A stretch of DNA of 64,000 nucleotides from Ziziphus jujuba (lineage: Eukaryota > Streptophyta > Magnoliopsida > Rosales > Rhamnaceae): assembly GCF_031755915.1 (NCBI RefSeq), contig NC_083382.1, forward strand, positions 6,944,001 through 7,008,000, read 5' to 3'. Shown here piece by piece: positions 38,245 through 50,494 of the stretch; position 1 is the stretch's first letter, and every line of letters starts with the position of its first letter. The notes under the pieces were generated by a model. The model did not search any database. It worked only from the letters and a program-made list of their open reading frames with translations, and had not been told where the DNA came from. A program made the position numbers and the translations under genes.

Positions 38245-39705
38245 GTTGTATGCATATTAAAATGATTTTCTTCGTTTATAAAATAGCTTAATTATTAGAT
38301 TTTCTGTTATTGTGTACAAATTTAAAGTATGTTTTTTTGTTTTCATAAATATTAATATTTAATATATTATGAAGAAATACTATCATAAAAAATTATAACA
38401 TGTTATGAAGAATTACTACTGGGAAAAATGCACTGTTAATTGGAACTTTTTTAATTTTTTTGAAGAAACTAATTGGAACGTTAAACTAATTTGAAAATAT
38501 AATTACTATTCAGGATATAAGCTATAAGGACCACGGCATTAAGACACCTCAATTAGAAAGGAAAATTACAACTAATATTTCTAATTTTACATATATCATT
38601 GTTCAGAACTAATTGTCATTAGAGAATTTGTTCCTATTTAACTTAATATATGTTATTTTTTATAATTAAAGGATAAAGATTTTTCCATTAAATTAATTCT
38701 AGTTAGTTAGAAATTAGACTTTACTTTTGAATTTAATTAATTTGCATTATATATATGAAGTCAAACTTATTTTGAATGTTAAGTTAATACTAATTAATTA
38801 GAATTTAAAATTCAATTTCGATGATGTTGATTATATGTGATTATGCTAAATATAAAAAAAGACTAATAAAGTTTTTACCTAAGTGGATCAATTAAATTAA
38901 TTAATAGTCAACATAATTAAAAAGGAAAAAAGTTAATGTTCAAAGGAAATAAATTAATACTTAATATAGATTATCCAATTAGTTAAATCCGAGGACTTTA
39001 ATTTGAGAGAGTTCTTTCCGAAAAAATATAAAAAAAAAAAATTCAGAAACTTGAAACATATATAGTATGATCAAATTGCGAATGGTATTGGATAATCTTA
39101 TATTTCAGCACTTAATTAAGATACATATAATGGATGATATCATAATATCCACAGGACACGTCTTACCTACTGGATGTGATTAGAGAGTTGTCTATAGACG
39201 AATAAAAAAATTATTTGTTCTTATTCCAAATACTTTTTTCTTAAAAAATTAAGGGTACTTAATAGAGGGAAATTAAGCTAAAACAACAAAAACAAATCAT
39301 AAAATATTGAATATGAAAATAATTATATTAACTAACTACAAAAACAAATATATTGTCTGCTTAAAAAAAACTATATTATAATTTATACTAACTAAAATAA
39401 AAACATTTTTTTTTATTATTTCAATCCCAATAAAAAAAAGCTTAATAAGAAAAAAAAAACCTATAATATCTAGGATAAACGCTTAATCTCCTTAAGTTGC
39501 TTCTTATTCAATGAAGTTATTTCGAAGTAAGAAATTCTGGCACCACTTGGTTGCTAGAACGATCGTATCTAAATAATATCTTGCTTCATCTCATTTTTAT
39601 CTTTTTCTTCTCCATTATCTTGAAAAAATTGATAGACAAAGGTGAACTAATAATTAAGGATTCTTCATCATAACCATATTTTTCTTTTTGATTATCATGT
39701 CTTGA

Positions 39706-39710
39706 TTCAA
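39706..39710. repeat. Target-site duplication of the solo LTR (left)
   Basis: TTCAA directly before TGTAAC; the identical right copy is at 42366-42370. Confidence 0.9.
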
Positions 39711-42365
39711 TGTAACACCCCGTCCCAAATCGCACCGGAATCCATACACGTTGCCCGAGGTTGACCGTTGACCGAGTGGGTCAAAAGTTGACTTTTTGCT
39801 CCAGTTGGAATTTCGAGTTGACCAGGGTACCGTGGCGAAGTGCACGATGCTCCGAGTTCGTAGACTAGTAGCACGTCGAAAACGGAGCTAGGGTTTGAAA
39901 GTTATGGGCAAAACAAGTTGAAGTGCAAACTGTCCAAGGGGTGCCGAAGTTGACTTTTTATTTATGGGGTAATGAGCTTTGACCCGTGCATGGTTGTGAA
40001 GTGCTCATCGATACGAGTTTACAGACTAGCGGCACGCTTAAAACGGACATCCGGTTAAAAAACCTCAAATTTTCACGGCGATCGGCCGCCGGACGTGCCC
40101 GGATCGGACGTTCGAAGATCGGCGGTGACTTTTTCCCTCCACCGCCGATCGACCCACTTCCGGCCATTTTCCGGCAACACGCGCCTGACACCCTTCATCC
40201 TCTCCTCAAGTCCGGCCGACCCACCAAGTTTCACGGCCATCGGACCACCGACGCACCGGGATCGGAGCGTTTTCCTGTGAGGGGCCGGAAATCTTCAAAC
40301 CGTGATTTCTCTGCCGTCCGACCTTCGTTTGCCTCACCGTCGGTCCCGTTGGATTGCTCTCCCCACGATATACAAATCTGCAAAAAATCACGGCCAACGG
40401 TCACCGCACGCGCCGCCGCCGACGACGGTTGCCGGTGACCATGGCGGCTCGCCGGAAGTTACTGTTCCGACGAGTACCCAGTTTCCCGGTCGGCTCCAGT
40501 CCACTGTGTTCGACCTCCTGAACCCGAATCCGGCATCCGTTTCCACCAATTCGCCACGGTTTGGGAGAATTGCGGAGCCGAAACCTGAAAAGTTTTCCGG
40601 TGAGATTCCGACGCCGTCGGGTCCGATCACCGGAAAGTAAGACCGAATCAGTGATCCTCATCACTCGAGCTTCGATTCGGTATATAACTCATAACCTTTA
40701 GATATCGTTTGGTGTTCGCTCCCCGGGTACCCATTTGGGAATTTTTCGAATAAAATATTAATATTTTTGGTTGGTACACTATGGTTGTGTAGGTGCGCGT
40801 ACGAGTGGTGGAGTTGATCCCCGAGGAGGATCTTAGTTGATTTACGAGCTTAAGGTGAGTGACCCACCTTCAAAAATTATTTTGGGCAATTAATTATGTT
40901 TATTTGGTATTTAAATTGGTATTTAAATTATGCTCATGTGGTGTGATTTAATTATGGTTTTATTTTGGTTTAATTTATTTATTATGCATGAGCAAAGTGT
41001 ATTTTGGTAGTATTTGTACGTGGTTTTAAATTTGATTTTCCGGGCATAATTGGGTTAAATATTTTACGAAAATATTTGTTTAAATTTTATAAATTATGCC
41101 CGCGGTATTTTTATGGTTGCATCTCGTACTTCGAGAAAATTGTGGTTTGTTGGTTATCAATGTTTCGTACCGGTTTATTAAATAAAAACATGTGGGATGG
41201 TAAGTGTGACAATTTAATGTATTTCCCACGGTAATTTTGGAAAACGGTACGGTTGGTTAATAATGTTTATTTTTAGACGCACTCATACAATATTGGTGTT
41301 CTGGTGTATGGACACGTGGTAGCGCGCAGGTATTATGTGGTTTAGCGCGCGGTTATTATTTCTTCCGTTGTTGCCATTGGACCGTGGGCAGGCAAGTTTA
41401 TTATTGCGCACAGCCGCCCCCCTCCTTGGCCGGGAGATGGTTTCAGCAGCGGTACTGTCGGGACGCCGAAGTGCTGTTTGCAGGTTTCTCTCTTTAACCC
41501 CCCCGCCAGTCGGTGCTCGGGACGCTGGGTATTGGAGGGCATCACCGGTATATGATGTGGTGCGTCAGGTGTAATTTGTAAATAATGTTTTAAACCCCAA
41601 AGGTGTTCAAAAATTATTTACTATAATTTATTACATTTTAATTATATATTGGAGTATGTATTTATTTATTTATTGTTTATCAAATGGTTTAATCCTTTGG
41701 TTTTCGGGAAACACATACATCGGATTTTGTGAAATTGTTTTAAAAAGGGAACATTTCAAACGGAGCGATTGGTGAGAGTTTTGAGGGAAATTATTATTTC
41801 CAACAGTTGTCATTATTTATTTATTAATTGCTGGTATTTATTCAATTCCCTTAATTATTATTATTATTATTTTACTATCATTAAAGGTGTTCAGTAGTTA
41901 GGGTCACTCATTGAGATGATTAGCATCTCACGTTTTTAAGTTCCGTTCCCTTAGGTGCAAGTGGTGGTAGACGTTCTTCCGGAGCGAACCAAGTTTTCCG
42001 CTGCTGTTGTGTTTCGAGAAGTACTTCTGTACTCTTTTATTTCAGTGTATTATTTATTTCATCCTTGTTGTATTTCTGTTGATTAGCACTTCTTAAAGCT
42101 CTGTATACTATTGGGATACTTATGCTTTATTTATGCACTGGACTGTTGTTGTTTTTAAGAAGTGCTGAAATTTGTGGAACAATTTGTAGTTTGCGGGAGG
42201 AATAAAGGGATGAGTATAGAAGTGTATTTCAGTGCAGGTAATTTGTGGTAAGTCCATCCCTTAGGAGAGGCTCTGTCGGATTTTCCATTGGAGGGTCCGG
42301 TAGGATTTCCCTGGGATCAGGGCTTGTCTAGGGTTCCGGGGAGGAATTCTGGACGGGTCCTGACA
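39711..42365. mobile_element. Solo LTR, 2,655 bp (probably Ty3/gypsy type)
   Basis: Starts TGTAACACCCCGTCCC and ends GGGTCCTGACA, flanked on both sides by the 5-bp repeat TTCAA. The inside is GC-richer than its surroundings in the first kilobase, which makes several long but meaningless frames on both strands near 39958-40664. There is no internal coding region or second LTR, so it probably formed by recombination between the LTRs of a full element. Long LTRs with this type of start are common in gypsy elements; the superfamily is inferred. It interrupts the small frame of Helitron C. Confidence 0.88.
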
Positions 42366-42645
42366 TTCAACATCTTCAATTTCAATCAAAATCCATAGCA
42401 TGGCTCATGTCCATGCTTATGATTAACATGATCATGTTAGGATCCATTAAAAAAAAAATTATTGGAATTAAAGAAAAAAAATTGAACAACTAAAATAAAA
42501 TATGAGATACTAAAAACTAACAAAATATTAAATACCGAAATTTTAAATAGCTGAGAAGTGTCACTTATATATTTATAGCTATATATGTTTAACTTTTTTG
42601 GTAAATAAAATCAAATATTAAATGTGAAAGTGCATCTTACTATAC

Positions 42646-42686
<41 letters not shown>

Positions 42687-43150
42687 TATATAAAAGGCCA
42701 TAATTAGACTATAAATCCTTTATTATATATTATATAATATATACTTAGCCAAAGAAGCCATGATACCTTCTAAAAATGAAAGTAATATATAATTCCGGCA
42801 CCACTTAATGGAGGGAAATATTATATTATATAATATTATTATAAAAATTATAATAATAATAATTTTAAAAGGATAAAAATATATATTTGGTAAATAAGAT
42901 AAAATGAAATATTTTAATTATTTTAAATTTATTTCAAAATACTACTATATGTAGTAATATCAATTGTTTGATAGTTATGAAAAGTTATATCAAAAATTAA
43001 TTTTATATAAATAATGAATATAATAAATAATAATATATAATAAATAAAATAAAATATATAAAAATTGTATTTTTAGAAGGAATTTAGATGAAAGATATAC
43101 TCCACATGTATTATATATGGTTTTTCTTTTATATATTATATAGATATAGA

Positions 43151-43803
43151 TTTTCAAAAATCCAATTCCAAATATTCTAGTACTAAATGTTTTTTAGAAA
43201 AAGTTGAATATTTGAAATATATAAAAGGAGAAGGGGCAAAACTTAAATTTGAAAGCCCTCCAACTGTTTGTATTAATTATTCATATGTTGGTGCATAGAA
43301 GCCGTTTCCACTAATTCTGTAACGTAGCTTGTTGTTCCTCTATCAGCGTTTCAATTTCATAACTGTTATAATATGAATATGAAACTCACCATTAACAATC
43401 ACATTATTCACAATTCACCCAAAATAAATAAATAAATAAATAAATAAATAAAAATTCACCATTTGCTTTCCCAAATCTACCATTCTTTTCTTTCTAAACC
43501 CGCCCTGCCCAACCACCAGTCAGCAAGGCCAACAAGCTCAAGCACAGGTCCAAAGACAAGAAAACAAAACTCTTCCATAAGAAACTAACGAAAGACTCAA
43601 CAAGACACATCTACCATTCTTCTTCACCTACCCTTCAACTCCAACGTTCTTTCTCTTACTCTCTCTGTCTCTGGGATTTCAATGTGTCACTTTTTTATTT
43701 GTTATTCGCACCTCTCTTTTTCACATACATTGACTTCTTTTCTTCTGATTTTTTTTCCTTTTTCTTTTCCTTACTTTAAACTAAATGACAAAGTAACATA
43801 CAG
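43151..43803 (+). other. Probable promoter, leader and leader intron of the following gene
   Basis: After the Helitron end the sequence becomes less AT-rich. It holds an AAAT repeat (43420-43454), a C/A-rich then CT-rich leader-like stretch (43500-43680) and a long pyrimidine tract ending in ACATACAG at 43803, a strong splice acceptor. A 5' leader exon spliced to the coding exon is likely. Confidence 0.5.
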
Positions 43804-43913
43804 AGATTCCTGATCTGAATTTCTCCGAGGAGATAGAATTTGGAGGTCCAGGAACTGCTTCTCTGGCACCTATTAGGATTGGTGATCAATATCTGTCAGA
43901 AAGTCATAGGCAA

Positions 43914-44942
43914 ATGGAGGAATCTTCAAATGGTAAATTGGAAGAGACCCAGAAAGTTGATCTGCAGGAAGAAGAAGGTAAGAAGGCGTCTGTTGAGGAT
44001 GTTGGAGATTCCAATCCAGTAGGTGAATCTGGCGGTGTTATAGATATTGTTGATATTTCTGAGTTTCAAAACAAAAGGGATGTGAAGATTGAAGATTTTT
44101 CTGAGTCTGTAGATGAAACCCTTGGAGCGAAGGATTCCAGTTCCAGCACCAGCAGTTCAGATGAAGAGAAAGAGACAGCTGTGGAAAGCACTCAAATGTT
44201 GGATTCAGAGCAACTGGAGGAGGCAAAAAAGATTCTTGAGTCAATTGAGCCTCCAGCTGATTCAGAAACAATTGAAAGGAATGAAAAATCTTTCCCATCT
44301 TTGGATGAGCCTTCTGGTGAATCTTCTCCTTTTGTATCAGATTTACCATCAAAGGAAATAGATGGGAAAACATTGCAAAATTCTGAGAAGAGTAATGGGT
44401 TTCCTGCAGTTGTGACAGATTTGGCATCACATTCTTCATTTGAGAACGAAAACGAGTCTAAATCTGTTGTTGAAACTAGTGTGGTAGCTATGGGAATTGA
44501 AGAAACAGGATTGACTTCTCCAGATGAGAAAAAAGTTGATGATACAGTTGTGACAGAATCAACAGCTAGAGAAGAGAATAGTGGGCAGTCCTCTGCTCAG
44601 GTAGTAGAATGTAAGCCTTCCAGTGACAATGGTGGTGAAGTGTGTGACAAACCCGAGACCTCTGAAAGCACAGTGAACCCTGTAGGTTGCCAAGTTTGGG
44701 ATCCAATCCCTATTCATGAGCATAAATTTTTTCTTAATTTGCAGAGAAATTCCTGCTACATATGTATATCTATATATGTGTTTATATGTGTAGATATACT
44801 ATATACATGGATGATTTTAGCTTTGACTGACCATGGACTTTGTATACAGACTTTTGTACCTGTGAGTAGACGCTCCCTGGAACCAACTTCATGGAGGGGC
44901 TGCTGTGGACTTTTTGAAGTTCTGCGTCGATCTAATAGATAA
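43914..44942 (+). CDS. Uncharacterised acidic, Ser/Glu-rich plant protein
   Basis: Two coding exons fit: 43914-44681 and 44850-44942, with a GTAGGT donor and TATACAG acceptor that keep frame, giving 286 residues. The first 256 residues are acidic and low-complexity (runs such as SSSSTSSSDEEKE), probably disordered. The 30-residue C-terminal exon is quite different: basic and ending TSWRGCCGLFEVLRRSNR. Without splicing the frame would run through intron sequence (YICISIYVFICVDI), so splicing is favoured. ATG 43914 is the first ATG after the acceptor at 43803, though the frame is open back to the acceptor and reads protein-like (IPDLNFSEEIEFGG). A 3'-leader intron (44950-45649) and a last exon to about 45830 are likely. 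I do not recognise a domain. The paired Cys in the tail could be a lipid-modification site, a guess. Confidence 0.7.
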   Translation: MEESSNGKLEETQKVDLQEEEGKKASVEDVGDSNPVGESGGVIDIVDISEFQNKRDVKIEDFSESVDETLGAKDSSSSTSSSDEEKETAVESTQMLDSEQLEEAKKILESIEPPADSETIERNEKSFPSLDEPSGESSPFVSDLPSKEIDGKTLQNSEKSNGFPAVVTDLASHSSFENENESKSVVETSVVAMGIEETGLTSPDEKKVDDTVVTESTAREENSGQSSAQVVECKPSSDNGGEVCDKPETSESTVNPVGCQVWDPIPIHEHKFFLNLQRNSCYICISIYVFICVDILYTWMILALTDHGLCIQTFVPVSRRSLEPTSWRGCCGLFEVLRRSNR

Positions 44943-45830
44943 ATTCAAGGTGATTTTCACAACAATTACAGTTTCATGCAAAATCAAGTCCCTCAGAAAG
45001 CCTGTTTGAGTTATTTAAACTGTAAATATACGTCCATGCTCTTGTTTTATTGTCAAAGATGTGTGGATTTGGATTTCATTTATGATTTTCTTTCATAGTT
45101 GAGAAAACAATATCTATTGGGAATTGTTTTGATTATGGGAAAAGGAAACAATCATTTCAAAGATTTTATTTTTCATAAAATGGAAATTTGAGTACTAATT
45201 TATCAGGGCAAGACACACTCACGTCAGATATGATTATGCACTTTGACAAGAACTTGATAAAACCTAAAAAAAGAGGGTATTCAAAATCACCAAGAAAACA
45301 AATGGAAGCTGTGTTGTCTTTTTTATCTTTTCTAAGCTTTGTTGTCCTTTTATCTTTTTAAAAGTAAGGGATCATGAACAAGTCAGAGCACACCAAGTTT
45401 ATGGAAATGTTAACTGCAACCTCAGTAGAAACAAAGCAAATAATTTATGCTATTCTGAATTTTGTAATGGCTTGTTCTGATTTATTTTAACAATTGCTGC
45501 TGTCTTTTGATTATCTATTTAGCTGTTTTTCTGGCATGCTTTCTATCCCAACAGAAACTTTCTTTTTGCAACTTCTTGGTTTGTGGTAACAATTTGATCT
45601 ATCATTCATTAAAAATGGACTTTTTCAAACTGTTGTCCTTGATATGCAGAAAAGGGAAGATTATGCAATATTGAAATTGAACTGCGTCAAGAAGAAGGCG
45701 TTCAAACGGTTAAGCAGCCCAGCCTCTGAGATGTGTGCTATGTGTGAGGAGTGTGCTTCTTTCTGTTGGGTGATTAATTATGCTTCTATTTGTAATAAAT
45801 TATTGTATACGTTTTACTGAGATTGTTTTC
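44943..45830 (+). other. 3' untranslated region with an intron
   Basis: Seven bases after the stop an AAG|GTGATT donor occurs, and GATATGCAG at 45649 is a matching acceptor. The following exon (45650 to about 45830) has AATAAATTATTG near 45796, a likely poly(A) signal. A junction this close to the stop would not be expected to trigger decay. Confidence 0.45.
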
Positions 45831-46332
45831 TTTTTTGCTTTTGGCCAAGAACCTTTATTTTTTCCTCTGTTTTTTGCTACAACATTGTTTCGCTGTTCCT
45901 ACACTGATTCACTAGTGAAGTTTTTCTTATCCATTGTATTTCATATCTTATTTCCATAAATACATCAATGAATTATTATAACCAAGTTTTTTGATTGTAT
46001 TAATTTATTATTAATGCTTCAAATAAAGACATTACTTTTAAAATTTAAAACCAACATATGTACATAATTTTCCTTGGGTGATCCAATTTTCATGTAAATG
46101 TTTTAATTTTGTGTATTAGAAAATAAAATTATTATATAATATCATATTATCAATACAATTAATAAAAAAAAAAGGTATTATCATACAACCATTACCAAAA
46201 TCATATCCTGCCTTGTTATTATTGTTACTTTTTTTATAAAACCAAAAAAAAAAAAAATAAATAAATTATTATCTAATTTTTTCTTAAAAACAAGTTATTT
46301 ATAACCATAATAATTAGTTTTAAAACCCATCC

Positions 46333-46339
46333 TATAAAA
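46333..46339 (+). promoter_or_regulatory. TATA box of DPH1
   Basis: TATAAAA 68 bases upstream of the start codon, followed by a CT-rich leader (CCCTCTCTCTCTATTTTCAG). Confidence 0.55.
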
Positions 46340-46406
46340 CCCATTAGGTTCAAATCAAAATCAAAATCCCCAAACCAAGCCCTCTCTCTCTATTTTCAGA
46401 GACGCC

Positions 46407-47786
46407 ATGGAAGAGGAACAGCAAGAACAGAGCAAGCCAAAATCCGAGCTTTGTCTTCTTCCCAACCCTTCCAACGAACCCAACGCAAAACCCAAATCCG
46501 AAAAGCGAATCCCGAAGCGATTCATCAAGAACCAGGTCCCCGATTCCATCCTCCAAGATCCAGCACTCAACGCCGCCATATCCCTCCTACCACCGAACTA
46601 CAATTTCGAGATCCACAAGTGCGTATGGCGCGTCCGGTCCACTAAGGCGTCGCGCGTGGCCCTCCAGCTCCCCGAGGGCCTCCTCATGTACTCCCTTGTA
46701 CTCTCGGACATCATCTCCACCTTCGGCGGCGCCGAACACTGCTTCGTCCTCGGCGACGTCACTTACGGCGCTTGCTGCGTCGACGATCTCGCCGCCTCGG
46801 CTCTTCAAGCCGACCTCCTCATCCACTACGGCCATAGCTGCTTGGTCCCCGTCCAGTTCACCACTATCCCTTGTCTCTACGTCTTCGTCGATATCTCCAT
46901 TGACGTCGACCGTCTCGTCCGCACCGTCGAGCTCAGTTTCGACTCGGTTTCCAACATCGTCCTCGCCGGAACGATCCAGTTCGCCTCGGCCATCCGAGCA
47001 GCGAAGCCGGAGCTAGAGAATCGTGGGTTTAGGGTTTTGATTCCCCAATCGAAGCCATTGTCGGCCGGCGAAGTTCTGGGTTGCACAGCACCGAAGGTAA
47101 ACCCGTCGACTTTTGGTGACGGCTATGAAGGAATAGGTAGTGAAACCGTCGTTGTTTTCGTTGCAGATGGAAGATTCCATCTTGAAGCATTCATGATAGC
47201 GAATCCAAGGATTAAAGCTTTCCGATACGACCCTTATATCGGAAAGCTCTTCTTGGAGGAATACGATCACAAAGGAATGAGGGAATCGAGGAAGAACGCG
47301 ATTTTAAAGGCCAAGGAAGCCAACAATTGGGGTGTGATTTTGGGAACCTTGGGAAGACAAGGAAATCCCAGAATTTTGGAAAGGTTGGAGAAGAAGATGG
47401 TAGAGAAGGGTTTGAGTTACACTGTGATTCTGATGTCGGAGATTAGTCCGGCGAGGATTGCCTTGTTCGAGGACTCTGTGGATGCTTGGATTCAAATTGC
47501 TTGTCCTAGGCTCTCCATTGATTGGGGAGAAGCATTTAGGAAGCCCCTGCTGACTTCCTTCGAGGCCGAGATTGCTTTGGGAGATTTACCCGGTTGGTGG
47601 GAGAAGAATAAGAAGAAGAATTCTAGCTGCTGTACACAGAATGATTCTTCTTGTTGTGGCTGCAATGGTGGAAAACCAAAAGAGGATGTTGTGGGCGATT
47701 ATCCAATGGATTACTATGCTCAAGATGGAGGGGAATGGAATTCTACTTATATCAACAAGCCATTAAGACATCCGCGGAGGGATTGA
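46407..47786 (+). CDS. DPH1: Diphthamide biosynthesis protein 1, 2-(3-amino-3-carboxypropyl)histidine synthase subunit
   Basis: Cytosolic iron-sulfur enzyme that, with DPH2, moves the 3-amino-3-carboxypropyl group of S-adenosylmethionine onto a histidine of elongation factor 2, the first step of diphthamide formation. 459 residues in one exon; the ATG sits in GACGCCATGG, a strong plant start context. The DPH1/DPH2 fold is visible throughout: VALQLPEGLLMYS (85-97), GDVTYGACCVDD (116-127), HYGHSCLVP (140-148), VFVADGRFHLEA (250-261) and IACPRLSIDWG (364-374). The three cluster-binding cysteines should be C123 or C124, C226 (VLGCTAPK) and C366. The DPH1-type N-terminal basic stretch RIPKRFIKNQVP (34-45) distinguishes it from DPH2. 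A Cys-rich tail segment (NSSCCTQNDSSCCGC, 405-419) lies after the core and may be lineage-specific. The coding region is much GC-richer than its surroundings. Confidence 0.96.
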   Translation: MEEEQQEQSKPKSELCLLPNPSNEPNAKPKSEKRIPKRFIKNQVPDSILQDPALNAAISLLPPNYNFEIHKCVWRVRSTKASRVALQLPEGLLMYSLVLSDIISTFGGAEHCFVLGDVTYGACCVDDLAASALQADLLIHYGHSCLVPVQFTTIPCLYVFVDISIDVDRLVRTVELSFDSVSNIVLAGTIQFASAIRAAKPELENRGFRVLIPQSKPLSAGEVLGCTAPKVNPSTFGDGYEGIGSETVVVFVADGRFHLEAFMIANPRIKAFRYDPYIGKLFLEEYDHKGMRESRKNAILKAKEANNWGVILGTLGRQGNPRILERLEKKMVEKGLSYTVILMSEISPARIALFEDSVDAWIQIACPRLSIDWGEAFRKPLLTSFEAEIALGDLPGWWEKNKKKNSSCCTQNDSSCCGCNGGKPKEDVVGDYPMDYYAQDGGEWNSTYINKPLRHPRRD

Positions 47787-50154
47787 GGAATTTTGTTCGA
47801 GTTTTCTTCTAGCATTTGTAAGGTCTATGTGCTTATTTTTGCCGTGATTGTTTTGATAACTTAGCGTTGACATCGATTTTTCGAGGATTTTAGCCCCCAC
47901 TTCAAATGCAGAATATAGAGTCAAGTTTAACTGTGCCTGAGTTGGGACAGTTGAACTCAATTTTGTTCCCATCAAGCAAATTTGAATGATGCTTCCCTTT
48001 GCCCAGCTTTGTATTATTTTTTTGTTCGTATATATATATATATATATGGTTTATTATTATTTCTCAACTTCCTTCTGATGTGCAATAATTCTGCTTCATA
48101 GATGAAATTTTCGGTTTTGTCTCATTATAAGTGTTGCCAATTGTTCTCCATCCTTACGGGGATTTTGGTGCATTTTTTTCCCCTAAAGTTAAACATGTGC
48201 AAGATACAAGTAGCATATGTGCAGAACTTTGCATAATCAAGCTTCTTTATCTGTTTTGGTTTGATTTTGATATAATCTTTTTTTGGTTCCATTAACAAAT
48301 TTTGAAGTTGAATTAGCAATTGCCTTAATACTGTCTTCAGCAGCACTCTTTCCTTGGCATTTATAATAATTGTGACTGCTTGTTACTGAAAGTGAAAAAG
48401 AGTTTTCTCTTTGTTGTTTACTTTACATCAATTATAGTTTTCCAAGTGTATTTATATGGTGTTGAGTGATAATGGACGAATATCCATGAGGATGTTGCTC
48501 GTTGTCAGATATAAAATGTCATATAGTAATACTATTGTAGTTGCTAGGAATGTCATACACAGATTGTAACAAAGTTTTCAATATTTTATACATTTATTTA
48601 GTATTTAACTAAGTGTTTAATTGCCTCTTTTATGCATGTACGTCACTATATATTTGTACTTATCTATTACATTTATGTATGTAGTAGCAACTAGCAATTA
48701 ATTCTAATGCTTTGGATAGAGGTATATAGTTTTAATGTTGTGAATCTTGCCATTCATTGGTTAATCATTAAAATAAGCCTAGTTTGTGCTTAAAAATCAA
48801 AGGTTTTTTCTAAGCTTGACTTCAGTTTCTGAAATTTCTTCAAGAATTTGCAATGTTGCATCACCTCATCAAATGTAGGTTTAGGATTGGTATTATAATT
48901 TCAGAAATCTTTTAAGAATGCCATTTTATTGGAGCGTGAAAGTGTCATTTTCATTGTACTAAATTTGTTAATCTTCCTAAGCTGAGTTTAAGATTAGAAG
49001 TCTTGAGCTGCATTTTATAAAGCTTCATTCATACAACCACGATGTGAGGAATGTTGGAGTGCATGCTAGATGGATGTATGCTGTGTTTTACTCAATAGAG
49101 ATCTTCCATTCCTACTTTCTTGTATCTTCAACTAGTGATAGAATGATCGATCAAAAAAACCTGGTGATAGAATGTAATTTTCATTAAGAAAAAAGTTCTA
49201 CTTAGTTTATTTTTTTCTCTTCACTAATTTTTTTTCTAAATAGTATGACAGAGATTTTGGACAGGGAAATGGAGACTCATGACCCATATCCATTACTCGA
49301 CAAGCATTTGTCTTTGACCTTTTTAGCATTTTTGCATGTTCTCGGAGATTGGTAGTTGTCCATTGATAATCATAACATCACGAGGAAGAAGCATGATCTT
49401 ATGTGCATCATTACATGGCAATAAGCTTGTTAAAAATTACCAACAGAGAGTTGTTAAAAAATTTTCTTGTAATTACTTTAGTTAATGTCAAAAATAGAAC
49501 AATTAGTCAGTTGCTGTTATGTAATTATGGTTTATAGTACGCACTTGCCTTCATTGCATCTTTCTTTTAAACTTGTTTTATATATTTTAAAATGTAGGTT
49601 TTAAATTAAAATCTTCGATTGACTATTAAGAAAATTGTTAAAACGAATACATCTGAAAATATTCAAGGAATAATCTTAAATCTCATATTTTTTTAATATC
49701 TTATTCCTGGTGATCGAGAAGGTGGTGGAAGTCACTATTCCTAATTCCACAAGGACTATGCATTTTTCCACTGGCTTTCCTTTTAAAGAAACTATTAACT
49801 TTACTGCTCAATCGTCATAGATATTGGGAGGCTTTGCGGTAAACACCAACTCAACTTTGATAATCTTCATAAACTCCTCCATTCCCTTTTTTTTTTTTTT
49901 TTTTCCTTTGAAAAAAAAATCAATTACAATGAAACAAAGCAATAAATTCTTTTATTTAATAACAAATATCAATATACATAAATGAAATATTACCATATTT
50001 GTTTAGTTCTGAATGTCCAAAATAAAGTCATCCAAAAAATACTGATCTCTTTTCTGAAAACGGATGCTTTCTAAAGTAGAAAATAGCATTGAAGATGCTC
50101 TAAAGAGAACCATATAAAGGCAGCCATAGATAGTTCTTTGTACTCTGTTTCTGT
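47787..50154. other. Downstream of DPH1, no gene seen
   Basis: The first few hundred bases include the DPH1 3' untranslated region. The remainder is AT-rich unique-looking sequence with a TA run near 48030-48047 and a T run near 49888-49903. No frame looks coding. Confidence 0.6.
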
Positions 50155-50162
50155 ATTGCAAC
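50155..50162. repeat. Left target-site duplication of the large hAT element
   Basis: ATTGCAAC, repeated exactly at 57875-57882 beyond the other end of the element. Confidence 0.85.
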
Positions 50163-50494
50163 CAGTGAAGAAAATATCGATGTCGATGGAAATGTCGAGG
50201 GTATGATTTTACGGAAATATCGATAGAAATGTCGATATCGATGGAAATATCGGTAAAGTTACGGAAACTGTAAATTTTTAATTTAGAAAATAGTTTTTTT
50301 ATATGAGATAATTAATATAATAAAATTATATAAGAATATAATAATTAGAATACAATAATCATAAAATATTCTATAAATATAACAAATTATTTATAAGTGA
50401 ATAAAATATAAAGTTAATTCACACCAAAATATAGAAAATTTAACAGATAATAGTAAGATACAAGAAATTCTAAAATATAATCCCTAATACATTA

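Larger units (their letters stand above)
36796..43150 (-). mobile_element. Helitron-like element, copy C, carrying nested insertions
   Basis: Left end: A|CTAGATACATACCCC then ATGCGATGCAC; right end: TATATTATATAGATATAGA|T. On the minus strand this is TC at the 5' end and CTAG at the 3' end between A and T, the Helitron rule. It shares internal segments with copies A and B, such as AATACCGAAATTTTAAA and the small frame. A foldback element (37262-38244) and a solo LTR (39711-42365) are nested in it. Without the LTR it is about 3.7 kb. No Rep/helicase gene is present. Confidence 0.55.

Noticed and set aside
39958..40664. Several overlapping frames of 60-150 codons on both strands
   Set aside because: They lie in the GC-rich part of the solo LTR, overlap one another on both strands and have no recognisable domain.
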